Source of the DNA: Siphonodentalium dalli
Taxonomy: Eukaryota; Mollusca; Scaphopoda; Gadilida; Siphonodentaliidae
Assembly (NCBI GenBank): GCA_032622095.1
Contig: CP136064.1
Span: forward strand, 263,107,863 to 263,171,862
Reading direction: 5' to 3'
DNA length: 64,000 nt
A model generated the notes under the pieces. The model saw only the letters and a list, made by a program, of their open reading frames with translations, ran no database searches and was not told the origin of the DNA. Position 1 is the first letter of the stretch, and every line of letters starts with the position of its first letter. The translations under genes and the position numbers were made by a program. Shown here one piece after another: positions 42,847-53,984 of this stretch.

Positions 42847-43060
42847 ATGACCTCCCATTGTGACTTGTTTATAATGACATCATTGTTCGAGTTTCATACA
42901 TTTTGGAAATATTTCCATGGAACATTCTACTATTACACATTATAATGCTTCAATGACGGCCCATTGTGACATATTTATAGTGACGTCATTGTTCGAGTTT
43001 CATACATTTGGGACTATTTCCATGGAGGATTCTACTATTGCCCACTTATAATGCTACAAT
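42847..43060 (+). repeat. Direct tandem duplication, period about 107
   Basis: Two copies share CCCATTGTGAC, CATTGTTCGAGTTTCATACA-TTT, TATTTCCATGGA and TTCTACTATT. A short third start (ATGACCGACCATGG) follows. Confidence 0.85.
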
Positions 43061-43223
43061 GACCGACCATGGAATATTTAAGGATGATTCTTCGAAACAT
43101 GTGAACATGTATCGCTAACAAATTGATTTGCCTAAAAGGAAACAGCGGGTATAGCAGACCTTGGATCAAAACAAACTGTGATGTGTATTCACGTATCTAT
43201 ATACGGAGTTCAAACGTGGTAAA

Positions 43224-43229
43224 TATTAA
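43224..43229 (+). promoter_or_regulatory. Candidate polyadenylation signal ATTAAA
   Basis: The commonest AATAAA variant, about 750 bases downstream of the PTB-like gene's stop. Weak, positional evidence only. Confidence 0.2.
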
Positions 43230-43548
43230 AGCTGTTCTATCTCTTCCCGACACAACTTCCAAAACCAACAAAACTTTATGAAATTTGTTTTGAACGCACA
43301 TGGCTCGTATTTACCATCTGTGTTTATTTTGTAGAGGCACAAGGTACCTGCGCATGCGCTGGTGTTTGCGATATACTGCCGATGATATGATTGACTCAAT
43401 CTATCATATTTGCCATTTTCCAATAGACACCGCCTCAGGATTAATTAGCGAACACTAACCGGATACAATCCGCACGCATAACGGTATATGGTTATAGATA
43501 CCCAGACTGAGTCCTTCTGCATAGTACGTTTTGACAAGCTTGAAAATA

Positions 43549-43861
43549 ATGTGTCATTTGCAGAACGAGGTCCCCAGATGGCGAATTTAGTGATGTTACC
43601 CCCGCACAGCGGGCTAGCACCACTAACTTCACCCTCTTGGAACCTCATTCTGTTCCCCAGTTGAAGTTGGTGATGTTGACCCATTTGGAAACAAAGTAAT
43701 TTAAAACGATGTTAATTTGAAATTATAGATACTTCCAAGAAAATGAGGCCTACGGAGAATGAGGTCCCCAGAGGGTGAATTTGGTTATGCTTCCCCGCTG
43801 TGTTTGCTACCGCCACTAAATACACCCTCTGGGTGCCTCATTCTGAAAATGACAGACACAC
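43549..43861. mobile_element. Hairpin-capped MITE, family J, copy 2
   Basis: The ends GTGTCATTTGC (slightly shortened) and AATGACAGACACAC match 28706-29142. Two internal hairpins are again built from GAGGTCCCCAGA(G/T)GG and its inverse around GCGGGCTAGC. More diverged than copy 1 and 120 bases shorter. Confidence 0.75.
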
Positions 43862-44374
43862 TATTGCAGACTTGAGTTTTGATGATAAAATTAGATCTTC
43901 GAATTGTTCCTTCCATCGTAGTTAGCGCCTTGATATTTCACATGACTGCTCATGATTGAATTGAACCAGACGTGCACTGATATGCGCAACATGTCTTATG
44001 TAACATGTGGACGGTGGTAAATCTATAATCGCCGTTGATCCCATTTTGTTTTCAAGATTCAATAAGATTTATTTGGTATTCAATAGAATAATAGTAGATA
44101 TATAACAACAGGACCCCACACTTGCAAGGGCAGGTTGATTTCGATATTCCTATACCGCGGCAATGTCTATCCTATCGACGAACACAGATAGCTTCATGTT
44201 GAACCTCATCAAATTTAAACCACCTAGAATAAATATTAATCAAGTTGGTGATTACGAGCCGTGATGTCATAGATAGATGTTTCAACCGAAAAACATACAC
44301 AAAACACTGTTGAACAGTGTAGTGTTCTTAAAATTACCACACTTTCTCTCCTGGTCGCGGCACAACACGAGAAG
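43862..44374. other. Non-coding, no recognised feature
   Basis: The motif AATAAGATTTATTTGGTATT near 44067 resembles a retroposon 3' end but has no identifiable body. Nothing else seen. Confidence 0.35.
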
Positions 44375-44829
44375 TACACTCATATAACAAATGTGTATAA
44401 ATTCTATACAATATGTGTTACATTTTATCTTTAAAAAATTGTGTAGAAATGACACATCACATATTTGTCGATGGAATTTTCTCTACATTGACTATGAGTT
44501 AATATGTGTGTATATCATAGTTAGTACAGCTTAGATATGATCTATTTTAAACACAAACCGCGTAAAGAGCTACCATATTAAATATATGGCAGCAGCTTTA
44601 AATCTTTGTGCTACACAATTATGTTCTGTTCAGTTTTGACAAAACACAGTGTATAACAAATTATAATCTGCTGACAATTTTTTATTCTGTGGTAGTCTTT
44701 ACACACATATTAACTCATATTCAACGTTGAGGAAATTCCACCGACACATAATTATGTCATTTATACACAATTTTGTTTAAGATAACATGCATATTGTGTA
44801 GAATTTATACACATTTGTCTAAGAGTGTA
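44375..44829. mobile_element. TA-flanked foldback element (CACTC ends)
   Basis: TACACTC...GAGTGTA bounds arms of about 130 bases: AACAAATGTGTATAAATTCT at left matches the inverse of AGAATTTATACACATTTGTC at right, and GAGTTAATATGTGTGTA recurs inverted further in. A Tc1/mariner-type MITE without coding sequence. Confidence 0.8.
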
Positions 44830-44910
44830 TTTACAAGTGACAGAAGCTCATGTTGACTGGTCTCCCTAACAACAAATTGTCCTTTACTTTTCACGATTCT
44901 AGACAGAAAC

Positions 44911-45391
44911 ACTGGTCAAGTGGTCCTGCTAATTTGCTATGATGCTGTTAGTCCTGTTGAATTGCATATGATACTGATAAGGCAAACTGAAACCGTTACA
45001 AAAAAGTACCGCTATTTGTTCTAAAGTTGTCATTTTCGCGGTGTTTGGCTAACGAGCGAATTGAAACAAGCCTGTATGAAACATTCAAGAACACATTTAA
45101 TTTGAAGAAAAAAATTAATAATGGCTGGGGCCGAAGTTTGCAAATCGACGTTAGTAGCAATCTTGATTATAATCAACAACTAGTACAACTAGCATTAACA
45201 TATTTCGCAATATATAAGTTTTTGAATGTGTCATAAACATAATGGCTTTTACTGGATATGTTCAGATTGTCCACACACCGCGAAAATGAAAACTTTAGCA
45301 TAAATAACGGAATCAGTTTGCCTTAACATTACCATAGCAATTCAACAGGACCCACCAGCATCATAGCACATTAGCAGGACCACTTAACCAG
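44911..45391. mobile_element. Foldback element with ~130-bp arms
   Basis: Left ACTGGTCAAGTGGTCCTGCT and the inverse of right AGCAGGACCACTTAACCAG pair. Pairing continues through GCTATGATGCTG, CCTGTTGAATTGC, AAGGCAAACTGA and CATTTTCGCGGTGT. The short frame between the arms (45027-45236) lacks a domain. Superfamily unknown. Confidence 0.8.
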
Positions 45392-45464
45392 GGGTGAGAA
45401 AGTTGAGGGAAGAGATACACCATCGTTCAGCTATCCGTTGACTTGTGGATTGAATGATTTCAGT

Positions 45465-46123
45465 TTAACCCTTTCTAAACTAAATACTCATTGACGAGTA
45501 GTTCCCACAGGAATGGTTCAGATAATAACTTCAACAAATGAACATAGGCCGTTTTGTTGAAATTATTATCTGAACATGTCCCACCAATGAATGAATAGGA
45601 ATCATTCTACTATTATATTACTCCCTTTTTCCTAGATTTACAGTGTATCTATTTTTACAAATCCGCATGGAACATACATTACATACGCATCCTATTGACG
45701 TCACGCGGCGTACACTGTAAATGTCGTTGCCTGACCATGAACCTGAACTGTAAAAGCATCATCATACATGAAAAAACAAGTTTTGAATAAACCTTATAAG
45801 TCTGTTTTTTTTTATTCATGGATTCTAAGACGGGTGGCTTGTAATAAACACAGAACGAAATGTATGGTAATGGGTTTATTGACACGACACGAGTGCCATC
45901 GCGGAAGGGTGTAACTCGAGGCTGTGCCCCTCGTTCTATCCTCCCGCGCTAGCACTCGTGCCATAACAACAAACCCATTAACACACTTGTATTGATTGTT
46001 CTGTGTGTATATTATCTGTAGTTTCTTTTATTACATGAACACCCCTCCAAATGGATAATAACCGGTTCCAATGTTTCCTTTCATAACTAGGTGGGATAAT
46101 CCATGTAGTATAGAAAGGGTTAA
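45465..46123 (+). mobile_element. piggyBac-like MITE, family A, full-length copy
   Basis: Left TTAACCCTTTCTAAACTAAA and right AGTATAGAAAGGGTTAA; TTAA at both edges (45465-45468 and 46120-46123). The internal inverted pair CAGATAATAACTTCAACAAA / TTGTTGAAATTATTATCTGA follows the left end unit. A GC-rich hairpin insert (about 45875-45963, CACGAGTGCCATCGCGG / CCGCGCTAGCACTCGTG) enlarges it compared with the 254-bp copy at 55487. Confidence 0.8.
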
Positions 46124-46240
46124 GAGCTACGATGTACTATGGATTATCGGATTAACTCCGCCATGTGTGTGTATATATACGATGCTTGAGTGTAATATAG
46201 TAACTTGAGATATAAAATGTTTTATCAATATCTGTGTTTT
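46124..46240 (+). repeat. Flank shared with 55335-55435
   Basis: ATGGATTATCGGATTAACTC and TATAGTAACTTGAGATATAA, directly beyond the MITE's TTAA, recur beyond the TTAA at 55334. Homology therefore continues past the supposed element boundary. Confidence 0.65.
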
Positions 46241-46680
46241 ACATTCAGTGATTAATGCTCATCGACACAATTTGTCAAACAATTCCTGATATTTCAAAAT
46301 GGTTATCTCAAAATCTTGTCTGGAATTTCGTTTTTAAATTTGGTACGAGCGATTATCGTGACACAATATTTGCTATATTTTTATGGCATGGATAATATGT
46401 GACATTTCGCTGTTTTCTTGTACCAAAAACTTCTGTAAGATAGACCTTTTTCAAAAGTGCAGTTCATATATCCATGATTTCATATCTGAAGATCACGAGA
46501 GGAGACTTTATTTTATTTTATTTTTTAATCAAGACAAATCATAATATTTTTAATTTAGAAACACAACCACCCATCACTAATCGTCTTAGTTTGAGAATGT
46601 TCATATCGTACCTGATGACCAATCAGATTTCGTGATGAGTTTTCGGCAATAGGTCCATAGCCAAATCCCCAGCTGACTAT
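46241..46680. other. Non-coding, no recognised feature
   Basis: AT-rich, with TTTTATTTTATTTTATTTTT at about 46510-46530. No exon. Confidence 0.35.
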
Positions 46681-47369
46681 GGCTGCGGACACACGTATCA
46701 TAGTAGCGATGGCATAGAAAGTGCGACAATTTATTATGGTGGAGTTTGGTGACAATTGGTTGTCATAATTAATATGCCATAGCCAGCCCGCTGCAGTATT
46801 CGCATGAGTCCTCCAAAGTTCGTTATAATCAGCCTTGTTCTTGTTTTTGATCCTTGAATAGTTCGCTTTGTTTATTCCAGATACTTTCTCGCAGCTGCAT
46901 TTCTGCCAAAAGTTCCGACACAGCTTCATTGGCCCACATGATAATATTAGCGGAATTATGCGGAAAACGTCGGAAAATAAAAAAAATGCAATTGGGGAAC
47001 TGTCCTTAATACGCATGAAATTAATATAAGTGGATAAACATGAATTGAGATCATATCAGCAAAACTTACCACATGCATGATGTGTGAGTGAATGAGGGAT
47101 TGCCACGGTCAAACACAATTCTGGACGATCGATCGTGCAATTATATATATATCGTAGAGAATACAATGTAGCAAAACATAATGAGTAGAGATCTACCTTG
47201 ATGAAACGCAATGGGTTAATTGGTCGAGTCGACTCATTGTGCGGAAAATCAGCGCGCAACATGGATAGCAATGCCACAAAAATATGACGACAAATTGTCA
47301 CCAAACTGCACCATAATAAATTGTAACACCCACTATGCCATCGCTACTGTGGTACGTGTGTCCGCGGCC
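46681..47369. mobile_element. PIF/Harbinger-like non-autonomous element, copy 2, uninterrupted
   Basis: The ends are GGCTGCGGACACACGTATCA and TACGTGTGTCCGCGGCC, flanked by TAT (46678-46680 and 47370-47372). The body matches 16593-18196 without the hAT-like insert. At the point corresponding to 16632 it reads ATAGAAAGTGCGACAA, the empty-site form. Confidence 0.75.
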
Positions 47370-47439
47370 TATATGTATATCTAATAATGTGACATATCTC
47401 CATTTGATTGCTCCCTGCTTGAGCGGACCAGCCCGCATA

Positions 47440-48400
47440 CCAACATTTTTTTCTTCATATGGCTGAAATATTTGTTGCTGCTTTATTCTTCATTGTAATA
47501 TATGTGACCCGCCATATCAAATCCAGTCGTAAGTCGTAAGTTTTTTTACCCTGTGCCAATGCATTCTCTTATATATGCGAGTCGACCATAAGTCGCCTCG
47601 CATATATAAGAGAATGCATTGGCCTAACAAATTTTTACAATTTTAATAATTTTTTCTTGTATTCTTTAACAATTTTATAATGTCACCCATACAGAGCCCT
47701 AGACAAACATGAGCAGACGACACTCTTCTATATGCTTCTATATATGTGTGGGGCTCCCTGCAGGGTAATGGATGTTTTTTTATTTTATGTCCTAAAAATT
47801 GTAAGAAACATTTATTTAAAAAAGATGATAAAAAATTGTTAGGCCAATGCATTCTCTTATATATGCGAGGCGACCTATGGTCGACTCGCATATATAAGAG
47901 AATGCATTGGCACAGGGTAAAAAAATATCCCGACTTACGACTGGATTTTATATGGCGGGTCACATATGGGAGTATGATAGTACATCATGCAATTTAAAAC
48001 TCAACTCAGCATTCTGACTCAAATAAAGCTTCCTCTATTAGGGGCAAGACAACAAGCTACTTTGACTGGATTTTTGATTGAAATTATTATAATTAATTAT
48101 TTAAGCAGTTTTTGGTATCTAAAGTGATAAAACAAAATACAACATTTTTCATGTAATGTTTCTCATTCAAAGAATATGATGATATGTGAAATTCAAGATT
48201 TTTACCTTTGGTAAAGATGCATTTTATATGCATGTTTCCGTTCATATTTTGCCACCATATGGTTTTCAACAATGAACTGTCTGCAAAACATACCGTGCAC
48301 ATGTGCCATCATGTGAATGTACACTTGGGAGGAGAATGTCATTCAGTGACAGGTGAACAATGGGACATTCAGGTGACCCAGTTAAAGTCCCGCGATACCT
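47440..48400 (+). repeat. Diverged repeat M, copy 1, carrying a MITE
   Basis: 47440-47500 plus 47966-48300 align in order with 53998-54330 (TTTATTCTTCATTGTAATAT; ATGCAATT(T)AAAA; GACAAGCTA/GACAATAAGCTA; GATGATAT...AACTCAAGATTTTT-like words). The interrupting 462 bases are the family-D element. Confidence 0.55.
47503..47964. mobile_element. Family-D MITE with outer TIR and two hairpin caps
   Basis: TGTGACCCGCCATATCAAAT-CCAGTCGTAAGTC at left and its inverse at right, flanked by TA (47501-47502 and 47965-47966). Inside each terminus sits the CCCTGTGCCAATGCATTCTC hairpin also seen at 7743. The core includes a CCCATACAGAGCCC / GGGGCTCCCTGCAGGG segment. No coding sequence. Confidence 0.85.
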
Positions 48401-48466
48401 GAATTACTTTCGGAAACCATATGTCAGAACACAAAAACTAATTTATGCCAAGAATGCGAGCCAAAT

Positions 48467-48612
48467 ATATATTCGCGTTTGCCTGTGAGTAATGCACTCT
48501 GCACACTGCATACCACACTTGAGACCACTGGTTTTATGTTATATATTCGCGTTTGACTGTGAGTAATGCACACTGCACACTGCATACCACACTGAGAACA
48601 CTGGTTTTATTG
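48467..48612 (+). repeat. Direct tandem duplication, period 74
   Basis: TATATTCGCGTTTG(C/A)CTGTG-AGTAATGCAC and CTGCACACTGCATACCACAC occur twice (attcgcg at 48471 and 48545). Confidence 0.9.
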
Positions 48613-48777
48613 TGGCTTATTAGTCATCATAATTATACAGACTACACCCAAAATTAATCAGCAAATTCTAATTTGCAAAGGACCATAACTCTAACAAAAT
48701 TCATCGGACCTAACCTTGATTGTATCTTGACCTCTATTATGTGAGTACTATTCCACACACTTAATTTAAAAGCAGCC
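48613..48777. other. Non-coding spacer
   Basis: No feature recognised between the 74-bp duplication and the 68-bp array. Confidence 0.35.
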
Positions 48778-49924
48778 TTAACCCTTCTATACTAAATGCT
48801 CAATGGTGAGCAGTTACCCCTTAGGTAATGTTCAGATAATAAGTTTAACCCTTTCTATACTAAATACTCAATAGTGAGCAGTTACCCATTAGGTAATGTT
48901 CAGATAATAAGTTTAACCCTTTCTATACTAAATACTCAATGGTGAGCAGTTACCCATTAGGTAATGTTCAGATAATAAGTTTAACCCTTTCTATACTAAA
49001 TACTCAATGGTGAGCAGTTACCCATTAGGTAATGTTCAGATAATAAGTTTAACCCTTTCTATACTAAATACTCAATAGTGAGCAGTTACCCCTTAGGTAA
49101 TGTTCAGATAATAAGTTTAATCCTTTCTATACTAAATACTCAATGGTGAGTAGCTACCCCTTAGGTAATTTTCAGATAATAAGTTTAACCCTTTCTATAC
49201 TAAACACTCAATGGTGAGCAGTTACCCCTTAGGTAATGTTCAGATAATAAGTTTAACCCTTTCTATACTAAATACTCAATGATGAGCAGTTACCCCTTAG
49301 GTAATGTTCAGATAATAAGTTTAACCCTTTCTATACTAAATACTCAATGGTGAGCAGTTACCCCTTAGGTAATGTTCAGATAATAAGTTTAACCCTTTCT
49401 ATACTAAATACTCAATGGTGAGCAGTTACCCCTTAGGTAATGTTCAGATAATAAGTTTAACCCTTTCTATACTAAATACTCAATGGTGAGCAGTTACCCC
49501 TTATGTAATGTTCAGATAATAAGTTTAACCCTTTCTATATTAAATACTCAATGGTGAGCATTTACCCCTTAGGTAATGTTCAGATAATAAGTTTAACCCT
49601 TTCTATACTAAATACTCAATGGTGAGCAGTTACCCATTAGGTAACGTTCAGATAACAAGTTTAACCCTTTCTATACTAAATACTCAATGGTGAGTAGTTA
49701 CCCCTTAGGTAATGTTCAGATAATAAGTTCAACAAACGATTGTCGATTGTTGCACTTAATATCTGAACATTTCCCTGCAATAAATAGGACTCCTTCTGCA
49801 TTTGTATTATCTGTCATATCATCTGATTAATTTTCTTGAAAACCCCTCTGGATGAATAATAGACGCTTACAATGTAGTCTTTTATAACTGAATGTGAGAG
49901 TCCATTCAGGATAGAAAGGTCTAA
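48778..49924 (+). mobile_element. piggyBac-like MITE, family A, with 14-fold amplified left end
   Basis: TTAACCCTTTCTATACTAAA starts at 48778, 48845, then every 68 bases to 49661: 14 units. Each unit contains TTAA, the terminal inverted repeat, the short hairpins CTCA-ATGG-TGAG and TTACC-CCTTA-GGTAA, and CAGATAATAAGT. After the last unit the normal MITE body follows (AACAAACGATTG...TGCACTTAATATCTGAACAT) and ends in a worn right terminus, GGATAGAAAGGTCTAA (about 49909-49924). One element has thus turned its own terminus into a satellite-like array. Confidence 0.9.
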
Positions 49925-50810
49925 TTGTGTTACCCAAAAAGCGAGAGAGCATCAAATTTACAATCCATAAAATTTAATTTCACCGGCAAATCAGTTTTAA
50001 ATTGAACATTCCAACTGGTACCTCACACTTTCCAAATGTTGGAAGTTTCTAACTTGCACTCCCCTAACGTTACAACATTTCCAACTGATGGCAATTTCAG
50101 ACCAAATGTAGACAAATATGCTGCAGTTGGTCTAAAAACAACATATTCCCCACTAATTAATGGTTGGAAATTCAAATAAAGAGAACAATTTCAACCTATC
50201 TGTTGTGTAAAATTTCCAATTAATGTTGTGTCAGGCATGAAATTTCCAACTGTTGAAAAATGTGATAAAAGTAGACACTTCAAGACTAGGAACCTACGTC
50301 ACTAATGTAATCTCTAATCCAAAGTGGTTTTGCTTTTAAATTTGTTTAAAACATACATACATGTTTGTCTGCATGGTGGGATAAACTTGTACATGAGCTG
50401 TGGAAATTGACATTGCAAATTAAGAAATTAGTAGTAGATAAAACTCATAATTATAATAAGAATTTACAAGAAAAATAGGTATCGATGTGCCCCAATTTTA
50501 AACATCAACATGAGTTCCGGGTATCAGTTACCCGAGCGTATGAGGCGACTGTTTGTAGATTACAATATTGACGTGGGTTCCAGACCCTGCCCCAAAAAGG
50601 TCTATTGAAGCCACGGGTCCCCAGATAGAAAGGGTCCCCATATAGAAAGGGACCAACTTGGCCGGGCCTAAATTTTTGTTATCATTTTTAACGCCCACCA
50701 ACTGGTTTAAAATACACAAAAATAATATTTGTTACATAAATGCCTCATATATGGATAGAAAGATGTTTTATTACTCTTAAATTGATGTATCAGGTGTAAA
50801 AATTGGTTTA
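49925..50810. other. Non-coding; TTTCCAAC-rich stretch
   Basis: Between about 49990 and 50260 TTCCAACT/GTTGGAA words recur about ten times in either orientation; a similar cluster lies at 63270-63480. From 50500 a short pair, GGGTCCCCAGATAGAAAGG / GGGTCCCCATATAGAAAGG, is tandem (about 50608 and 50629). No exon. Confidence 0.4.
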
Positions 50811-51286
50811 GAACAACTCCGGTTATGAGCGCATGTCTGACGCAGACCGGCAGTGTTTTCTACTCCTTTGACTTGATGTCCCCTAAACTGGATCAAAGGG
50901 TCGGATTTTTTACTGACAGGCGCTTCAAAAACACACTCAATGGTAAGAAGGTCATATATATAGTATACACCATTGAAGCGGAATTGTTTATTGACCCACC
51001 CAAAACGAATCACGCCACGTGACGGCCCCGTATCTCTCGTGTTTACTGAAAAATCATTTTCATAAATCCGGAAGAAAATTTCAAAATAAAAAAAAGGCTG
51101 GGTCAGTAAACAATTCCGCTTCTAATGGTGTATACTATATATATGATACTTACCGCTGAGCGTGTCTTTGGGGCGAGATTCCGTATAAAAACAGAATATT
51201 TTCCCGAGCTGGAGCGGACATGTCGAAAAAGTAAAAAAAACAGCAGATCTGCGTCAGACTTGCGCTCATAACCGGAGTTCTTCTCA
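50811..51286. mobile_element. Foldback element with ~200-bp arms
   Basis: GAACAACTCCGGTTATGAGC-GCATGTCTGACGCAGA at left pairs with the inverse at 51250-51286. Pairing resumes near the centre: AGTATACACCATTGAAGCGG-AATTGTTTA(T)TGACCCA against its inverse (about 51105-51140). The reading frames in the arms mirror each other and are not genes. Confidence 0.8.
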
Positions 51287-51564
51287 AGCAATGTTTACAT
51301 GAGATATATCAAATTAGGCCATCTTTCCGTAGGATTAAGTAGTATTGGGGTGGGGTAAATTTTGTTTCTGGTGACCTGTGACTGAAGCCATAACATTTAA
51401 ACAACGTTTTGCACAGATGTTATACTAACGCTCTTTATAGTTACCATAACAGAATTAAAAACAGTTAAAGTTCTTTATTGTCGCGTGCCGGAGAATTAGT
51501 TTTTCTGTCACAACTGATCACGAGTAAAATTTCGCAGTCTCAGTAAACTTCAGACCCGCATATA
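51287..51564. other. Non-coding, no recognised feature
   Basis: Nothing recognisable. Confidence 0.3.
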
Positions 51565-51935
51565 TATAACCCGCCATATCAAATCCAGTCGTAAGTCAGG
51601 ATTTTTTTTACAATTTTAATAATTTTTTCTTGTATTCTTTAACAATTTTATAATTTCACCCATACAGAGCCCCAGACAAACATGAGCAGACGACACTCTT
51701 CTATATGCTTCTATATATGTGTGGGGCTCCCTGCAGGGTAATGGATGTTTTTTATGTTATGTCCTAAAAATTGTAAGAAACATTTATTTAAAAAAAATGA
51801 TAAAGAAATTGTTAGGCCAATGCATTCTCTTATATATGCGAGGCGACCTATGGTCGACTCGCATATATAAGAGAATGCATTGGCACAGGGTAAAAAACAT
51901 CCCGACTTACGACTGGATTTGATATGGCGGGTCAT
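51565..51935. mobile_element. Family-D MITE, copy with only the right hairpin
   Basis: The outer ends CCCGCCATATCAAATCCAGT-CGTAAGTC and inverse are present, as is the core, nearly identical to 47503-47964. The right hairpin (about 51815-51882) is intact. At the left the sequence jumps from GGATTTTTTTTA straight to CAATTTTAATAA, so the left hairpin is missing. Confidence 0.85.
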
Positions 51936-52249
51936 ATATAAGTGTATGTCGGCATGATTCTGAGTGTAGCTATGTTTACACATTCTGGCAATTTGGATGC
52001 AATTATAAGTCCATATATAAGTAGTGCGTGTATATATTGGTCTGGTTTGAGACATGGGTCGCGACAAAATAAAGCGATAACTGGCAAAGATTTCGAGTTT
52101 GCAATCATTTGCCATCGCAAAGTCATAGCAGTTTACAAACTGTGTTCAGAGTTTGGCATAGAATGAGATAAACTCTCCTTATTTTATCATATCAGGAACA
52201 CACTGACAATGGACGCTCCGCTCGTTTGGGTTTTCGGATAATATAATTA

Positions 52250-52452
52250 TCCTAAATCCTGTTATGGCAAAAATAAAGAGCGTTGGTCTCAGTTCTGTGC
52301 AAGAATTTGACGAAAAAGCTGGAAATAATTATATGACTTAGGCATGATTTTTATGAAGCATGTAGATCGACACTTACTTTAGTTATCGACATATAGTATC
52401 ATCCCTCCTTCCATACACATTGGAGGTCCAAGTGATCCATGTTCGGTTAAAG
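52250..52452 (+). repeat. Dispersed repeat B, diverged copy 3
   Basis: AAAATAAAGAGCGTTGGT, CTCCTTCCAT...GGAGGTCC and GATCCATGTTCGGTTAA follow the order of 7490-7718. It too stops at a TTAA (52449-52452). Confidence 0.5.
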
Positions 52453-52769
52453 GGACACTCGCAGTGGTGGTAAATGTGCAAAAATATATAAGTCTGTAAA
52501 CAAACCACCACCAAGAAGAATATGGAAAATCATATAAACTGTGTTCTTATGTTAGTTATCGTTAGCTCTCCAATCACGAAATGTTGCGTGTCAAAACCAT
52601 TGTTATGTCAACAAAACTGTTACAGTAATTTGTCAACAAACATCGCTAATCGCGTAGCAAGTTCTACTGGTTTAGTCAAAATATGATTTTCAGAACGTGA
52701 TATGGTTCAATTCTTTTGGTCTTATACAATGTGTACCGTTATAAGGCCTATATAATCCGAATTAACGCT

Positions 52770-52870
52770 CCTCAATTACTATTTCTTCGGCTTCGACAGG
52801 CTTCGAGGGTAAAAACATATTCGATTCTATTCGGAACCCACACATCAAAGCTCAGAATTAACATATTTCG
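52770..52870 (+). repeat. Solo arm of repeat L
   Basis: CTCAATTACTATTTCTTCGG-CTTCG, CATATTCGATTCTATTCGG-AACCCA and ATCAAAGCTCAGA match the arms at 38880 and (inverted) 39190. Confidence 0.6.
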
Positions 52871-52879
52871 TTTTGTTGT

Positions 52880-52926
52880 TGTTGATGCTGCTGCTGTTGT
52901 TGTTTTGAGGGGGGGATTTTTTTTTT
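52880..52926. repeat. GTT/GCT microsatellite and poly-T
   Basis: TTGTTGTTGTTGATGCTGCT-type repeats followed by G and T runs. Confidence 0.85.
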
Positions 52927-53048
52927 ATTCACGTGGTCTCAGTTGGATTCAATATTCCTAAAGTATTGTTTATCTGATAAACAACGAGAAGCGAGAAGAC
53001 CCAAGGTTATGTAACAGGCTATATTTTGGGTACAGTTCATATAAGAAA

Positions 53049-53198
53049 TGAACGGCGGTTTCAATGTGGTCATGGGGTTTTGACCGCGAGAAAAAATCAG
53101 CAAACTGCATGAACCCCGAAGGGGTTCATGCGGAGTTTGCTGATTTTTTTAACGCTGTCAAAACCCATGACCACGTTGAATCCGCCGTTTATTATTTA
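53049..53198. mobile_element. Near-perfect hairpin, ~70-bp arms
   Basis: AACGGCGGTTTCAATGTGGT-CATGGG at left and CCCATGACCACGTTGAATCC-GCCGTT at right. The inner stem AAAAAATCAGCAAACT...GCATGAACCCC closes on a GAAG loop at about 53118-53121. Mismatches are few. It would form long double-stranded RNA if transcribed. Confidence 0.85.
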
Positions 53199-53984
53199 TA
53201 TTTATATACTTAAATTCATTATGAACTAGGATTGTATGTCTTTCCCACTATTCATTCATCTATTTAAACGAACGCATGGAGTTCAGTTCAGACAGTTCGA
53301 ATCCTTGTTTTTTGGAAAACCAAACATTTTGAGAATCCGTTCATGGAGTTCTAACGGAAGAAACGCAATTTCACATATGACAAAATGTCTTGTTTAGCTA
53401 CTAACTAACGTAGACGTGTTGATTTCAAGAATGATTAATATCTGAAACTAACAATTAAGTTTCGGCTGCGGATAAGAAATCGACAAAACGCCTTTCTACC
53501 ATAATGATATATTTATGAGGTTCGGGGGAATATTTGTAGCGGCAAGGAAAATGATAAAACTCTATTGAGTAGCTAGTTTTTTTTAACATCAACGCTCAGT
53601 AACACCGAGCAACAACACTGATTGTAGACCGAAACAAATTTCTTGCCAAATCCGGACGTACTAGATACTCAAGCAGTCGGTAATGTCCGACAATCCCCAG
53701 TGATTTCCGGGACCAATGTGTTCATAAACCTATGAACGACTTTGTAAGTGACGTCACGTTACGTTCATATGGTTATGAACGCATTGAATAAGGGGGCGTG
53801 TCTACCGTAACGCTATGGGGAAATCGGAAGAGATATCAGGTGTATGTAAATATATATCCATGATGGCATATTTCAGCTGTCCATAAATCATGTTTTATAT
53901 TTGAGAATTGCCATGCCATGCATGTTGATCAATGACAAATTGGGCTGAGATGAGTTGTGGGTCATGTTTTCATAACCAAGTTAA
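53199..53984. other. Non-coding, no recognised feature
   Basis: The palindrome-like ACGTTCATATGGTTATGAACG (about 53761) stands out. No exon or repeat end seen. Confidence 0.35.

Noticed and set aside
46555-47016. 153-residue minus-strand frame
   Set aside because: Runs across the end of the Harbinger-like element and has no conserved counterpart in the sister copy at 16593.
48778-49729. Fourteen regular units resembling CRISPR or an origin iteron array
   Set aside because: No spacers, each unit carries a TTAA-bounded transposon end, and a MITE body follows directly.
50777-51291. Frames on both strands with similar peptides
   Set aside because: They mirror each other because they lie in the two arms of a foldback element.
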